Positions 43,593-53,191 are shown, counted from the stretch's first letter. The stretch is 64,000 nt of DNA from an uncultured Erysipelotrichaceae bacterium (GCA_947385085.1 CANDJN010000004.1:1-64000); one strand, 5' to 3'. Notes: generated by a model not told the origin, from the sequence alone. Numbers and translations are program-made.

Positions 43593-44874
43593 GATCGTCT
43601 AACCTCACTCTCACCGCATTGGCATGTGCTCTTAACCGCTCTGCTTCGGCAATGCGGATGATTTTAGCGCCGTCCTGTTTCAGCGCTGCTTCACTCCAAT
43701 GTAAATAAGATGATTTTTTGACAAAGTTATCAACGTTGAGTGCGGAATAGAACCGCGCGCTGCCTCCGGTCGGCAGGACATGATTGGTTCCGCCGAAGTA
43801 ATCCCCGATGGATTCGCAGGTCATATAACCAAGGAAGACACTGCCCGCGTGATGCACTTGATTCAAATACGCCTTGGCATTTTTCACCATGAGCTCTAAA
43901 TGTTCCGGCGCAATGCGATCGCTGATCTCAATACATTGTTCGATGGAATCCAGCACGAGAATCGCCCCATATTGGGATAGGCTGGCTTCGGCGATGGCCT
44001 TTTTGGGTAAATCCTTCAACTGCTTTTCTACCTCCTGCACTACCTGATCAGCGATTGTTTGGGATGTGGTACATAGGATTGCGGAAGCCATTGGATCGTG
44101 TTCCGCTTGAGAAAGCAGATCAGCTGCGACATATGCAGGATCGGCTCCTTCATCCGCAATCACTAATATCTCACTGGGACCGGCGATCATGTCGATATCC
44201 ACTTCTCCGTATACAAGCTTTTTTGCGGTCGCAACGTAGATGTTACCGGGGCCGATGATTTTATCAACCCGGGGGATGGTCCGGGTGCCATAGGCGAGCG
44301 CCGCGATTGCCTGCGCGCCGCCAACTGTATAAATTTGATCTACGCCGGCAATTTTAGCGGCTGCCGCAATATAGGGATCCAGTTCACCGTTTTCACTCGG
44401 CGGCGTCACCATGATGATTTCCTTGACCTTCGCAATTTTGGCCGGTAGCACATTCATCAGCACGCTGGAGGGATAAGCGCTGCGTCCACCCGGCACATAT
44501 ACGCCAATGCGCTCTAAGGGCAGCACGCGCTGTCCCAAATAGACATCATTGTCCTTTTGGAGCTCAAAGCCTTGGCGCATTTGCGCCTGATGATAAAATA
44601 AAATATTCTCCTTGGCTTCTTGTAAATCAGCGATAAATTGCGGATCGCATTTTTCATAAGCGGAATTAAGCGTTTCCTCACTCACACGCAGATCAGAAAG
44701 ATGCACATGATCCAAGACTTCACTGTAGCGATACAGCGCCTCGTCCTGATGCTCACGAACATCCGCAAGAATCTGTGCCACCGCGGCGACAATTTCCGCA
44801 TTCGCACTGCTTTTACGTGAGCGTATCCAAGCTTCGATGGCTTCGCTGTCGCTTGCCTTCCATTGCTTTAGCAT
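43579..44874 (-). CDS. hisD: Histidinol dehydrogenase HisD
   Basis: This 431-residue zinc enzyme performs the last two oxidations to histidine. VGGAQAIAALAYGT, GPGNIYVATAKKLV and DMIAGPSEILVIAD are the classic signature, and APEHLELM supplies catalytic residues. Complete by length. Overlaps hisG by seven bases. Confidence 0.96.
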   Translation of the reverse strand: MLKQWKASDSEAIEAWIRSRKSSANAEIVAAVAQILADVREHQDEALYRYSEVLDHVHLSDLRVSEETLNSAYEKCDPQFIADLQEAKENILFYHQAQMRQGFELQKDNDVYLGQRVLPLERIGVYVPGGRSAYPSSVLMNVLPAKIAKVKEIIMVTPPSENGELDPYIAAAAKIAGVDQIYTVGGAQAIAALAYGTRTIPRVDKIIGPGNIYVATAKKLVYGEVDIDMIAGPSEILVIADEGADPAYVAADLLSQAEHDPMASAILCTTSQTIADQVVQEVEKQLKDLPKKAIAEASLSQYGAILVLDSIEQCIEISDRIAPEHLELMVKNAKAYLNQVHHAGSVFLGYMTCESIGDYFGGTNHVLPTGGSARFYSALNVDNFVKKSSYLHWSEAALKQDGAKIIRIAEAERLRAHANAVRVRLDDHENI

Positions 44875-45506
44875 GTCTTTTCCTCCTTTATAGCCTGTCG
44901 CATATCCGCTAAGAAAGCATCAATCTCATGACGCTTTAAGCGAAAGCTGGCTTTATTGACAATAATCCGCGCTGAGATGTCACATACGGTGTCATAAATC
45001 ACCAAGCCGTTTTCCTTCAGCGTATTGCCTGTTTCGGTAATGTCGACGATCGCATCGCACAAGTATAAAACGGCTGCCAATTCCACTGATCCTTCCAGCT
45101 TGATGATCTCGACATCCAAGCCCTTCTGTTTGAAATATGATGTCGCCACACTTGGATATTTCGTGGCGATTTTAATGTGACCCGTTTGTTTTAATACATT
45201 ATGATCAGGACGGGAAGCGAGGATGAAACGGCATTTTCCGATTCCCAAGTCCATCAGCTCAAAATAATCATCATTGGCCTCCAACAGCGTATCCTTGCCA
45301 ACGATGCCGATGTCTGCCACACCATGTCTTACATAGGTTACACAATCCGGTGCCTTGACTAAAAAATACGTCATTGGCTTTTGAGAATCATGAAAGACGA
45401 GGGCACGCCCCTTTTCCTTCAGCGGCTCAATGCCATAGCCGCTTTGTTCGAGCAGCTTTACCGTTTGTTTTTCCAAGCGTCCTTTGGTTAATGCCATCGC
45501 TAACAT
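44868..45506 (-). CDS. hisG: ATP phosphoribosyltransferase catalytic subunit HisG (short form)
   Basis: This 212-residue short-form enzyme lacks the C-terminal regulatory domain and needs HisZ, which is encoded directly upstream. Motifs include ALTKGRLEK at the start, the GVADIGIVGKD loop and ADAIVDITETGNTL-like DAIVDITETG. It performs the first committed step. Confidence 0.95.
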   Translation of the reverse strand: MLAMALTKGRLEKQTVKLLEQSGYGIEPLKEKGRALVFHDSQKPMTYFLVKAPDCVTYVRHGVADIGIVGKDTLLEANDDYFELMDLGIGKCRFILASRPDHNVLKQTGHIKIATKYPSVATSYFKQKGLDVEIIKLEGSVELAAVLYLCDAIVDITETGNTLKENGLVIYDTVCDISARIIVNKASFRLKRHEIDAFLADMRQAIKEEKTC

Positions 45507-46624
45507 GATTTCACTCCTTCCATTACTTGAATGTGATCCAAGCTTATATCGACTTGTAGGTTTACAATGTGAGTTTGACGCAGTACTGCCGCTTGTTTCA
45601 GTGCTTCACCTTGCAAGTGAGGCGGATAGGAGAGAATGAGACTTGGTGATGCTGGATAATGCTTCATCACCTTAGCAAGCGCATCCAGGCGAATCGCAAA
45701 GCCGATTGCCGGCAGCGGACGATGAAACCGTTCGCACAGATGATCGTAGCGCCCACCGCTCAATACACTGTCGCTGACACCTTCGACAAAGGCCTCAAAA
45801 ATGATGCCGCTGTAATACTGCATGCGCGGAATTTTGCCCAAATCAAACGATATCTGTTCTCCATATCCCAACTGCTCACATTGGATTCGGCATTGTTCCA
45901 GCTCATCAAGAATCGCGGTAAGCTTGGGATCAAAGGCATAAGCGCGTGCCTGGGTTAAAATGGTTCCATCCCCACACAGCCATGGCAGATGGCGAAAGAA
46001 ATTCTTTTTATCTTCGTTTAGTTCTAACTGATTCACATATTCATTTAGAGCGGTGATGCTTTTACGGTTGATGAGATCTGCCAGTGTATGGATTGTTGAT
46101 TTTGGTAAATGGAGCGCCTCACAAGCGGCGAGAAAAAATTTGCGATTGCCGATTTCCAGTGTATAGCGCTGATCCTTTAATAAGGATAATGCGTCCAGCG
46201 CACAATTCAGTATCTCCATATCACCGTATGGCTCTTCCACCCCAAGCAATTCCACGCCGCAATCCATTCCTTCATTTTGATTCCCGCTGAAATCCTTTTG
46301 TAGCTTAAACACGCTGGCGCTGTATTGAAAACGCAGCGGCAAGGGAATGTCCTTACATTTGGTCGCTGCCAATCGAGCAATCGGTATTGTCATATCGCCT
46401 CTTAAGGTCAAAATTTGATTCGATGCATCCAGCATCTTATACATTTCCTGATCCTTCATTTGCGCTGCGGTAAACGTCTTATAATATTCCACCATCGGGG
46501 TCATGACTTCTTCATAGCCCCAATGCGCAAAGCACTGACGAAGCTGCGCCTCTAGCTGTCGCAGTGTCTTGCATTCGCTGCCAATGCGATCAATCGTACC
46601 GGATGGGGTAGTAAATTCAATCAT
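45500..46624 (-). CDS. hisZ: ATP phosphoribosyltransferase regulatory subunit HisZ
   Basis: This 374-residue histidyl-tRNA synthetase-like protein lacks the anticodon-binding domain. Class II motifs remain (GYEEVMTPMVEY, LRGDMTIPIAR, GGRYDHL), but the strict synthetase residues differ. It forms a complex with short HisG. It is the first gene of the operon, directly behind the T-box leader, with an AGGAGG site. Confidence 0.92.
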   Translation of the reverse strand: MIEFTTPSGTIDRIGSECKTLRQLEAQLRQCFAHWGYEEVMTPMVEYYKTFTAAQMKDQEMYKMLDASNQILTLRGDMTIPIARLAATKCKDIPLPLRFQYSASVFKLQKDFSGNQNEGMDCGVELLGVEEPYGDMEILNCALDALSLLKDQRYTLEIGNRKFFLAACEALHLPKSTIHTLADLINRKSITALNEYVNQLELNEDKKNFFRHLPWLCGDGTILTQARAYAFDPKLTAILDELEQCRIQCEQLGYGEQISFDLGKIPRMQYYSGIIFEAFVEGVSDSVLSGGRYDHLCERFHRPLPAIGFAIRLDALAKVMKHYPASPSLILSYPPHLQGEALKQAAVLRQTHIVNLQVDISLDHIQVMEGVKSC

Positions 46625-46647
46625 TTTGATTCCTCCTGTTTATCAAT

Positions 46648-46900
46648 AAAAAAACTTTCATCCTAAGGACGAAAGTATCTTCGCGGTTCCACCTTATTTC
46701 ATCGTTTCCTTCACAGAAAACAACCTCCATGAGTTGATAACTCTATGCGAGTAACGCCGCATCGAACGTTCAGAATTACTGTGATTTCACTCTGACGGCT
46801 CCGGGATGTGTTCTATCAGTATCTCCTGTTTCTTTTCACCAAACGAAACTCTCTTTGAGAAGACGCGCTGATATACTCGTTCCCTTCCTTGCCTTATTAG
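46648..46900 (-). promoter_or_regulatory. T-box riboswitch (histidine) of the his operon
   Basis: The leader on the minus strand has the T-box sequence AGGTGGAACCGCG (46682-46694). It also has a long stem I, where the likely specifier CAC (His, 46808-46810) sits in GAACACATC, and a terminator with a ten-pair stem ACTTTCGTCC/GGATGAAAGT plus T-run (46648-46676). Uncharged tRNAHis should favour the antiterminator and switch the operon on. Confidence 0.9.
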
Positions 46901-46904
46901 TAAT

Positions 46905-46933
46905 ATAGTATACGTTCTGTTTAGGAATGTCAA
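46905..46933 (-). promoter_or_regulatory. his operon promoter
   Basis: TTGACA (46928-46933) on the minus strand is followed by TACTAT after 17 bases or TATACT after 15. It lies just before the T-box leader. Confidence 0.6.
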
Positions 46934-47022
46934 TAAGTTTCATAAATTTTCAGAAAATAAAATGTAAGAAAGATCGCTACTTATATCTTTTAATGATTTC
47001 GTTTATGGTACTAGGAAACGCG

Positions 47023-49806
47023 TTATGGCTGATAGCGCGGATCACTATAGGCTTCATCCATCGGCAGATCATTCATCATCACTTGATCTTGTCTCATTTT
47101 TTTCTTCTGTTGTTTGCGCTTGCGACGCTTACGAATAAGCCATGTAATGAAGATGAGCAGTAACAGAATCAGTGCTCCAATCGCCCAAAGCATGTACTCC
47201 AACAAGGATGGGGGATTGGTCTTTGAGGAATTATTTTCCAGCATATCTTCATTTCCCTTTATCATGCCGCCGGATCGCGATACTAAGGCAAAATCACCAA
47301 ACGCATCGGTAGAGAAGGTAATGCGGTTTTCACTTTGATATGCCGGCTCCTGAATTACTTGACCATCATCATAACGCAAAATCAAATAATGAAGATTGGC
47401 AGGATGATCTGCCGGCTTTGGCAGTGATATGATAATTTCGCTTTGTAGGGACGCATCCTGCATACCTTTACCGCCATTGAGTGAGAAACAGTATTCCATA
47501 TGATAGCCGTTGCCTTGTGCTACTTGACTTAACAGCGTTTCCTTATGGCCGGCAATGCCCTGAATCCATGCCAGACGCAGAATCTGCGGGAAGAAGGAGG
47601 GTTCATCCAAAGGAATGGCTACGCTTAAGCCGGATGCGCTGATATCCTGATTGGCGTCAGAAATACGAATTTGTAAGGAGGAACCATAGGCGCTTTGAAT
47701 AAACGCATCCAATCGCCGCAATTCATCGGCGCTGAAATCCGGGATTCCCTGTTCATCTAAGATGGCCTTCAACGCTAAAACTTCCGTTTTGACTTCTTCG
47801 CTTAAGTTCTGCGACCATTCCTCATTGAACAGTGCCTTTAAGCGTGCCTGTTGTTGGGAGTCAAGCGGCGATATGTTTTCCGCTACCTTTACTTGATAGT
47901 TGATGGAGGCACCCTGATAATGAACGCTCAGAGTCTGTACACCCGGTTTTTCTGCATCATAGCCGGACACTATGCCGGTATTTAAAGGAATATCAAGCGT
48001 ATCACCGTCTTTGGTGGTGATCGTTATCACACCATCGCTGACGTCCAGTCCTTCCTCCTTGCGGTAGCTTTGTTTCGGAAGATTTTTCCATTCTACCGCC
48101 GCAATCGGTTCGTATTGAGCGGTATAGGTCATGGTATGCGTTGCCGGCTGCAGCTCCTGATCCCAATCGGTGAACAGGAAGCCATCCTTGACTGGAGTAG
48201 GAACTGCCGGCATTTGATTTTCACTTAGCTGTAATGTGACGGTGTCATTATCGTTTTCAAAATGACCGCCATCACCGTCAAAGGTAATTGCGTAATGCGG
48301 CTTTTGCGGTTGCGGCGGAACATCATTAATGCGTTTTACATCGGCTTTGGCAACGTAAGCGACAGCGGACGCAAAGTCATAGCCATCGTCGTCATTGATT
48401 GCCGCATCGCTTTGAATCTGATAGTATTCATCGCTTTCCCCCATAATGATGACAGGGAAATCGGTGCGTTTTTCATTGGAATAAAGCACCTTTCCTTTCG
48501 CATCGGGTTTGTCATAAATTTTAACATCCGAATGATTCAAGATTCCCAAGGCATGGGCATTCTTATCCTTTTCCCCCAATGCGCTGTCCATCAGTTCATA
48601 ATACTGCGCTGCCTTCTCGCCCCAATAAGGATCGGAGGCATAAGCCACGTTCATACCGCTGGCTTTATTGCCGAAATGGGAGCCGTTCCAGCTAAAGGAA
48701 TCCGGGTTCCCATAGCTTTCATTAATATAGTGCAGCGCATGAGAACGAATGCTGGCAGACGGGCTTTGGTAGCGGGAGGCGTTTTCCTCCACCGCGGAAT
48801 CAAACGCCGCATGACCAAATAAATTATTGCGCGTATAGGCGAGATAGCTGCGGCCATTGCCGCTTTCATTCATTGCCAGAGCTAACATCATCATAGCGTT
48901 GGCGCCATAGCGATTCTGATAAAACTGAAAGGAAGCGCCGTTATCCTTTAATAAGCTTTGCGTTAATATCGCATGCTGGGAGATACCGATACTGCGATAA
49001 GAGGTGAGTGAACTGTTAATATGGAGCTGATCGCTGAGATAATCCTCAATGTCTTCCGCATTGTATTGCGTGAGCGAGCGATGTGGCAAGTACTGAAAAT
49101 ATTGATAAAAGGGCTGCGCCGCATTGATGGAATGCGTAACACTACCCACTTTCAGATCATCGATCATCTGATGAAAACCATCATAATTTTCACCACAGAG
49201 ATAAAAGTAATGACCGTCGTAGGAATAATAGGATTGATTGTCCTGTAAATAATCCGGGGCGCTGCCAAGATAGATATCCGCGCCGTAAACATCGTGATTG
49301 CGATCGGTTTTGATCTGATGATAAAGATAGCCGTCGCGAACCTGATAGCGAGAAACATTGGCCGCTGTTTCTATCGGTTGAAGATCGACATCATCACCGC
49401 TGCTACTGCCGTGAATTCCGGATAGATAGAAATTCTGAAAATTGTTTTCATCAGCGCCTAAATAAGCCGCATCCACGCCATAACAGCCATTGGTGTAGCC
49501 GTTGCCGATGGGACTTTTATACGTCACATTATAATCGCAGGTCGCACTTGTATGAAATAAAACTACTCCATATTTCATCCTCCAAATGTCGTCACCATGG
49601 CGTATCTGGATATTATAGGTATTGGCCTCATGGGCATCATAGGTTGCCTTGGCAACAGTATAGGATTGCACTTTGTCGATGACTCGTATTGTACCGTCCG
49701 CTTTGATTTCTTCAATATAAAACAAATCGTCCTCAGCCTGAACGGTAAGGAAGGAGCTGAAAAGTAGACAAAGAATCATACTGATACATCGTATTCTTTG
49801 TTTCAT
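47023..49806 (-). CDS. Large membrane-anchored glucosaminidase with Ig-like and InlB-type repeats
   Basis: This 927-residue protein has a signal peptide ending near residue 25 (VQAED). A large N-terminal region without a family I know comes first. A glucosaminidase (GH73-like) domain follows at about residues 300-410, with likely catalytic Glu in AMNESGNGRS. Next come an SH3-like segment (about 420-500), an InlB B-repeat-like module (FDGDGGHF...GFLFTDWD), an Ig-like module (VSGYDAEKPGVQTLSVHY) and a helical region. A single C-terminal transmembrane helix precedes a basic cytoplasmic tail, in place of LPXTG. It probably cuts peptidoglycan while staying membrane-bound. Confidence 0.8.
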   Translation of the reverse strand: MKQRIRCISMILCLLFSSFLTVQAEDDLFYIEEIKADGTIRVIDKVQSYTVAKATYDAHEANTYNIQIRHGDDIWRMKYGVVLFHTSATCDYNVTYKSPIGNGYTNGCYGVDAAYLGADENNFQNFYLSGIHGSSSGDDVDLQPIETAANVSRYQVRDGYLYHQIKTDRNHDVYGADIYLGSAPDYLQDNQSYYSYDGHYFYLCGENYDGFHQMIDDLKVGSVTHSINAAQPFYQYFQYLPHRSLTQYNAEDIEDYLSDQLHINSSLTSYRSIGISQHAILTQSLLKDNGASFQFYQNRYGANAMMMLALAMNESGNGRSYLAYTRNNLFGHAAFDSAVEENASRYQSPSASIRSHALHYINESYGNPDSFSWNGSHFGNKASGMNVAYASDPYWGEKAAQYYELMDSALGEKDKNAHALGILNHSDVKIYDKPDAKGKVLYSNEKRTDFPVIIMGESDEYYQIQSDAAINDDDGYDFASAVAYVAKADVKRINDVPPQPQKPHYAITFDGDGGHFENDNDTVTLQLSENQMPAVPTPVKDGFLFTDWDQELQPATHTMTYTAQYEPIAAVEWKNLPKQSYRKEEGLDVSDGVITITTKDGDTLDIPLNTGIVSGYDAEKPGVQTLSVHYQGASINYQVKVAENISPLDSQQQARLKALFNEEWSQNLSEEVKTEVLALKAILDEQGIPDFSADELRRLDAFIQSAYGSSLQIRISDANQDISASGLSVAIPLDEPSFFPQILRLAWIQGIAGHKETLLSQVAQGNGYHMEYCFSLNGGKGMQDASLQSEIIISLPKPADHPANLHYLILRYDDGQVIQEPAYQSENRITFSTDAFGDFALVSRSGGMIKGNEDMLENNSSKTNPPSLLEYMLWAIGALILLLLIFITWLIRKRRKRKQQKKKMRQDQVMMNDLPMDEAYSDPRYQP

Positions 49807-49931
49807 TCGCTGTAACGACCTTTCTTCGTATAAGGAATATACTAGTTTATATTATTATAGCGAATAAACGGACAAAAGGGAAGAATTGCCATTCTTTTTT
49901 CGCTTATATGGGAATGAGGAATCGTAAAGAT

Positions 49932-50269
49932 ATGTTTCAGAGATTAAGGATACAAAAAAACCGGAGATCAAATTAAAAAAGGCCAAGGGAGAAATTATCG
50001 AGGGTGATGATTTGATCCTGCATGTAATATTGAGAGCGTCAAAGACCCGATTGACGGTGATATTAAAAAAAGTGATGATAAAAACTTGACAAAGAACAGA
50101 TATTTCATCGAGAGTAATGTGGATATAAATAAAGCAGGAACATATAAAGTGAAAATTATTGCTTATGATGTTAACGGAAATAAAGCAGATAGAAGAATCC
50201 ATCAATGTAGCTATGGCTGTGGGTGTAGTGGAATACAATGGCATGTGGTATGCGGTCACATCATTATAA
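49932..50269 (+). pseudogene. Frameshifted Ig-like (DUF5011-type) surface-protein remnant
   Basis: Three frames join into one sensible protein. First comes SEIKDTKKPEIKLKKAKG through EGDDLILHV, then a shift near 50028 to IESVKDPIDGDIKKSDDKN and INKAGTYKVKIIAYDVNGNKAD, then a shift near 50190 to the ending VEYNGMWYAVTSL and TAA. The middle is a typical bacterial Ig-like domain. The N-terminus is missing. At least two frameshifts make it non-functional. The rest of the 49807-50452 gap holds nothing else clear. Confidence 0.65.
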
Positions 50270-50411
50270 TGGTACTTAATTTGCTTATAAGGGATCTAAA
50301 TGGCTATCTCTTTTTGAAATCTATGTCAATATATACGATCATCCCTGTAAAGGAATGAATGATATATCAGTCATTTTTGGGAGTTGATTCATCCAATGTA
50401 TCATGAAACAA

Positions 50412-50442
50412 TAAAAAATGCTTCTGAATATTGTCAGAAGCA
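50412..50442 (-). terminator. Terminator of the copper-chaperone-like gene
   Basis: A perfect nine-pair stem TGCTTCTGA/TCAGAAGCA with a six-base loop is followed on the minus strand by a run of six T residues. Confidence 0.82.
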
Positions 50443-50452
50443 ATCATAATCA

Positions 50453-50665
50453 TTAGCCCTCTACTACATCATAGCCGACTTCTTCAATGGCAGTACGAAT
50501 TTGATCTATGTTAGTTTGCGATTTGTCAAACTCGCAGACGACCGTATTGGATTTGGCATCGGCTTGTACATTTTGCATTCCAGGCAGCTGTGATAATGCA
50601 CTTGTCACGCGCTTTTCACAATGCTCACACATCATTCCCGCTACATTCAGCGTACATTTCATCAT
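50453..50665 (-). CDS. Heavy-metal-associated domain protein (CopZ-like)
   Basis: This 70-residue HMA-fold protein has the metal-binding GMMCEHC (Cys13, Cys16) and the closing DQIRTAIEEVGYDV. It would bind Cu(I) and pass it to a P-type ATPase. No copA or csoR is adjacent, so it is a lone gene. It has its own terminator. Confidence 0.88.
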   Translation of the reverse strand: MMKCTLNVAGMMCEHCEKRVTSALSQLPGMQNVQADAKSNTVVCEFDKSQTNIDQIRTAIEEVGYDVVEG

Positions 50666-50789
50666 CTTTTCACCTCACTGCTTTCATTATATCATGATTC
50701 CACTCTTATGTGCAGTCTTAATGATTTTCTGTATTTTACCTTCATAAAAAATATTGAAAAGGACACAATAATAACGGAGGTCGGTAGTG

Positions 50790-50924
50790 ATGAAAAAAGA
50801 AAACCAGAAACCACGCGACGAGCAGGAAAACAAAAAGGATGAAGGAAACAATCAGTGGACGAATGCCAATTTAAAATATTATCCGGATGAGCGGGAACGT
50901 CATGACGGGCCCGGCGGAAATTAA
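50790..50924 (+). CDS. Small hydrophilic protein, 44 residues
   Basis: ATG 50790 follows GGAGG by nine bases. The product is highly charged, with N-terminal Lys/Glu/Asp/Gln repeats and a C-terminal NLKYYPDERERHDGPGGN. There is no hydrophobic segment. It lies 22 bases before the DUF378 gene, which has its own good ribosome binding site, so both are probably on one transcript. I do not know its family. Confidence 0.6.
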   Translation: MKKENQKPRDEQENKKDEGNNQWTNANLKYYPDERERHDGPGGN

Positions 50925-50946
50925 TTATTGTAAGGAGGTCAAAAAA

Positions 50947-51144
50947 ATGAAAATGTTAAATGGAATTGTACTGGCAATCGCAATTATCGGTTGTGTCAAC
51001 TGGGGACTCATCGCCTTATTTGAGTGGGATCTTGTAGCATTTTTATTCGGAACCATGTCAATGTTATCGAAGATTGTATATGGCCTGGTAGGATTAAGCG
51101 GTTTATATTTATTAACATTCTATTCCAAGCTGTCTGATCATTAA
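50947..51144 (+). CDS. DUF378 small membrane protein
   Basis: This 65-residue protein from ATG 50947 (AAGGAGG site) has two transmembrane helices and the DUF378 pattern IIGCVNWGLIALFEWDLVAF...KIVYGLVGLSGLY. The family (YuzA type) is widespread and of unknown role. A strong terminator follows. Confidence 0.88.
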   Translation: MKMLNGIVLAIAIIGCVNWGLIALFEWDLVAFLFGTMSMLSKIVYGLVGLSGLYLLTFYSKLSDH

Positions 51145-51155
51145 TCTCAACTTAC

Positions 51156-51181
51156 GCAACAGAAAACTCTGTTGCTTTTTT
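51156..51181 (+). terminator. Intrinsic terminator
   Basis: Stem GCAACAG/CTGTTGC with a six-base loop is followed by seven T residues. Confidence 0.88.
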
Positions 51182-51248
51182 TATCGTTTGCCATCGCGAT
51201 TACAATTTCGTATAATAAAGCCAAAATATGCGATAGGAGCGGATGGAA

Positions 51249-51929
51249 ATGAACTATGATTGCTTAATCATTGATGATGAGAAAATGCTGGCGGACAGTA
51301 CCGCAGAATATTTTAATTTATTTGGTGTAAGCACGGCAGTAGTTTACAGTGCATCACAGTGCCGTGATTTTATGAAGGAACATACGGTTAAATTATTGTT
51401 ACTGGATATTAATTTAAAAGAAAGCAGCGGCTTTGATTTATGCAAGGAGCTGCGAACACAAACGAATATACCGATATTGTTTATTTCTGCCCGTACCAGT
51501 GATGATGATCAAATGATCGCATTACATATCGGTGGGGATGACTATATCCAAAAGCCATATTCTTTGGGGGTATTGTTGGCAAAGGTAAAAGTGGTGCTGA
51601 AACGCTATGGAAATCAGAACAGTGATATCTATGATGATGGATGGCTATGGGTTGATTTCAGTCAGCGTCAAATTAAGGTGAATCATCAGCTTGTGAAGCT
51701 GACCGCTCGGGAATGGAAGCTGCTCGTGTATATGATAAAGCACAAAGGCAAGGTTATCACAAAACAGGAATTATTTGAAAAGGTTTGGGAAGACAGCTTT
51801 ACGGGAGATGGAACACTCAATGTGCATATCCGCAAGCTAAGAGAAGCGATCGAACACGATGCCTGCAATCCCAGCTATATCATCACCGTTTGGGGTGAAG
51901 GCTATCGGTTTTGCGGTGAGCGGCAATGA
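51249..51929 (+). CDS. OmpR-family response regulator
   Basis: This is a 226-residue regulator with receiver Asp53 (LLLDINLKESS), KPYS at the conserved Lys, and a C-terminal winged helix. ATG 51249 is nine bases after AGGAG; the upstream ATG 51243 is only three away. The kinase gene overlaps its stop (ATGA). It probably controls the ABC transporter genes that follow. Confidence 0.9.
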   Translation: MNYDCLIIDDEKMLADSTAEYFNLFGVSTAVVYSASQCRDFMKEHTVKLLLLDINLKESSGFDLCKELRTQTNIPILFISARTSDDDQMIALHIGGDDYIQKPYSLGVLLAKVKVVLKRYGNQNSDIYDDGWLWVDFSQRQIKVNHQLVKLTAREWKLLVYMIKHKGKVITKQELFEKVWEDSFTGDGTLNVHIRKLREAIEHDACNPSYIITVWGEGYRFCGERQ

Positions 51930-53191
51930 AGCAGCGGATATGGCTTTTGCTTATGAGTATCGTATTGATTACAGAAGTGATCACAATATATACTCTGGCA
52001 AAAAGTCCTAAGGAAAAGGAACAGGATGCGGTCTTAATCAATACCCTAGTGAATCAAATACAGAATCATTGGGATGATTTAGCAGGCTATCATGATCAAA
52101 CCCATTTGGCATATGTGGTGCTGGATCAAAGCGGTACCGTTTTATTTGCGAGTGATGACGATATCAGCACGACCGTCAATGAAGCGATACGTCATCAGGA
52201 TACGATTCTTGATGTGGCAGTGAATGAGTCTATTGTCGGTAAAATCATCATTGCTAACCAAAGCAGTCAGTTATTAGAAGCTTGGCGGCAGCGCATTCTT
52301 GTAATTACCGCTGTTTCCTTGATCATTCAAATTATGATGATGATCATTTATCTTGGCTATTTGCGTTATACGATTATTCAGCCGTTTCAAAGGCTGAAGG
52401 CATTTGCGCAGCGCATCGCAGACGGCAATCTTGATGTTCCCTTAACGATGGATCGTCATAATGTGTTCGGCGCCTTTACCGAGAGCTTTGACATAATGCG
52501 CTTTGAGCTCAAGCGATCACGACAGGCGGAAGCACAAGCCAATGCAAGTAAAAAGGAACTGGTGGCGAAGCTTTCTCATGATATTAAAACACCCGTTGCC
52601 AGCATCAAAGCTACGGCGGAGCTTGGCAGTGCGTTATGTGATGATGATAAGCTGAAACAACAGTTTACCCAGATCATGCAGAAAAGCGATCAGATCAATA
52701 CGTTGGTAACGGACTTATTTACCGCGACATTACAGGAATTGGATCAATTATCCATCACTCCTATTGATATGGTAAGCGAAAGACTGATCACAATGCTTGA
52801 GAATGCGGACTATTTAAATCGTGCCAGGCTGCCGATGATTCCCGCGGTTTTGTTATATGCGGATCCCCTGCGGCTTCAACAGGTGCTGGATAATATTTTT
52901 GCCAATTCGTATAAATATGCCGATACGCCAATACACATTCAGGTAAAAGAAACAAAGCAATATTTGATTTTGGAAATAGAAGATGAAGGGGGCGGGGTTG
53001 CGAATGAGGAATTGGCGTGGTTAAAGGAAAAATTTCGCCGCGGCGCTAACAGTGAGCATATCGAGGGAGCCGGTCTGGGACTTTATGTGAGTGATACGAT
53101 CATGAAGGAAATGAAGGGAGAACTGATTGTGGAAAACGGCATTCATGGCTTAAAGGTGAGTGTGAAAATTGCCTATAGCGGTAAGATTTAA
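51926..53191 (+). CDS. Sensor histidine kinase with extracellular sensor and HAMP domain
   Basis: This 421-residue kinase has TM1 at about residues 5-25, an external domain of about 100 residues, TM2 at 124-146 and HAMP near 148-200. The phospho-acceptor is His218 (KLSHDIKTPVAS). The ATPase domain has NIFANSYKYA, EDEGGG and GAGLGLYV. Unlike the kinase at 37026 it has a real external sensor. It is in line with the transporter genes starting at 53266. Confidence 0.9.
   Translation: MKQRIWLLLMSIVLITEVITIYTLAKSPKEKEQDAVLINTLVNQIQNHWDDLAGYHDQTHLAYVVLDQSGTVLFASDDDISTTVNEAIRHQDTILDVAVNESIVGKIIIANQSSQLLEAWRQRILVITAVSLIIQIMMMIIYLGYLRYTIIQPFQRLKAFAQRIADGNLDVPLTMDRHNVFGAFTESFDIMRFELKRSRQAEAQANASKKELVAKLSHDIKTPVASIKATAELGSALCDDDKLKQQFTQIMQKSDQINTLVTDLFTATLQELDQLSITPIDMVSERLITMLENADYLNRARLPMIPAVLLYADPLRLQQVLDNIFANSYKYADTPIHIQVKETKQYLILEIEDEGGGVANEELAWLKEKFRRGANSEHIEGAGLGLYVSDTIMKEMKGELIVENGIHGLKVSVKIAYSGKI

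Noticed and set aside
46927..47163. 78-codon plus-strand frame between the his promoter and the glucosaminidase gene
   Set aside because: It overlaps the antisense of the glucosaminidase C-terminus and has no start signal.
49855..50259. 134-codon minus-strand frame
   Set aside because: It is antisense to the Ig-like remnant, whose plus-strand frames make clear protein sense.
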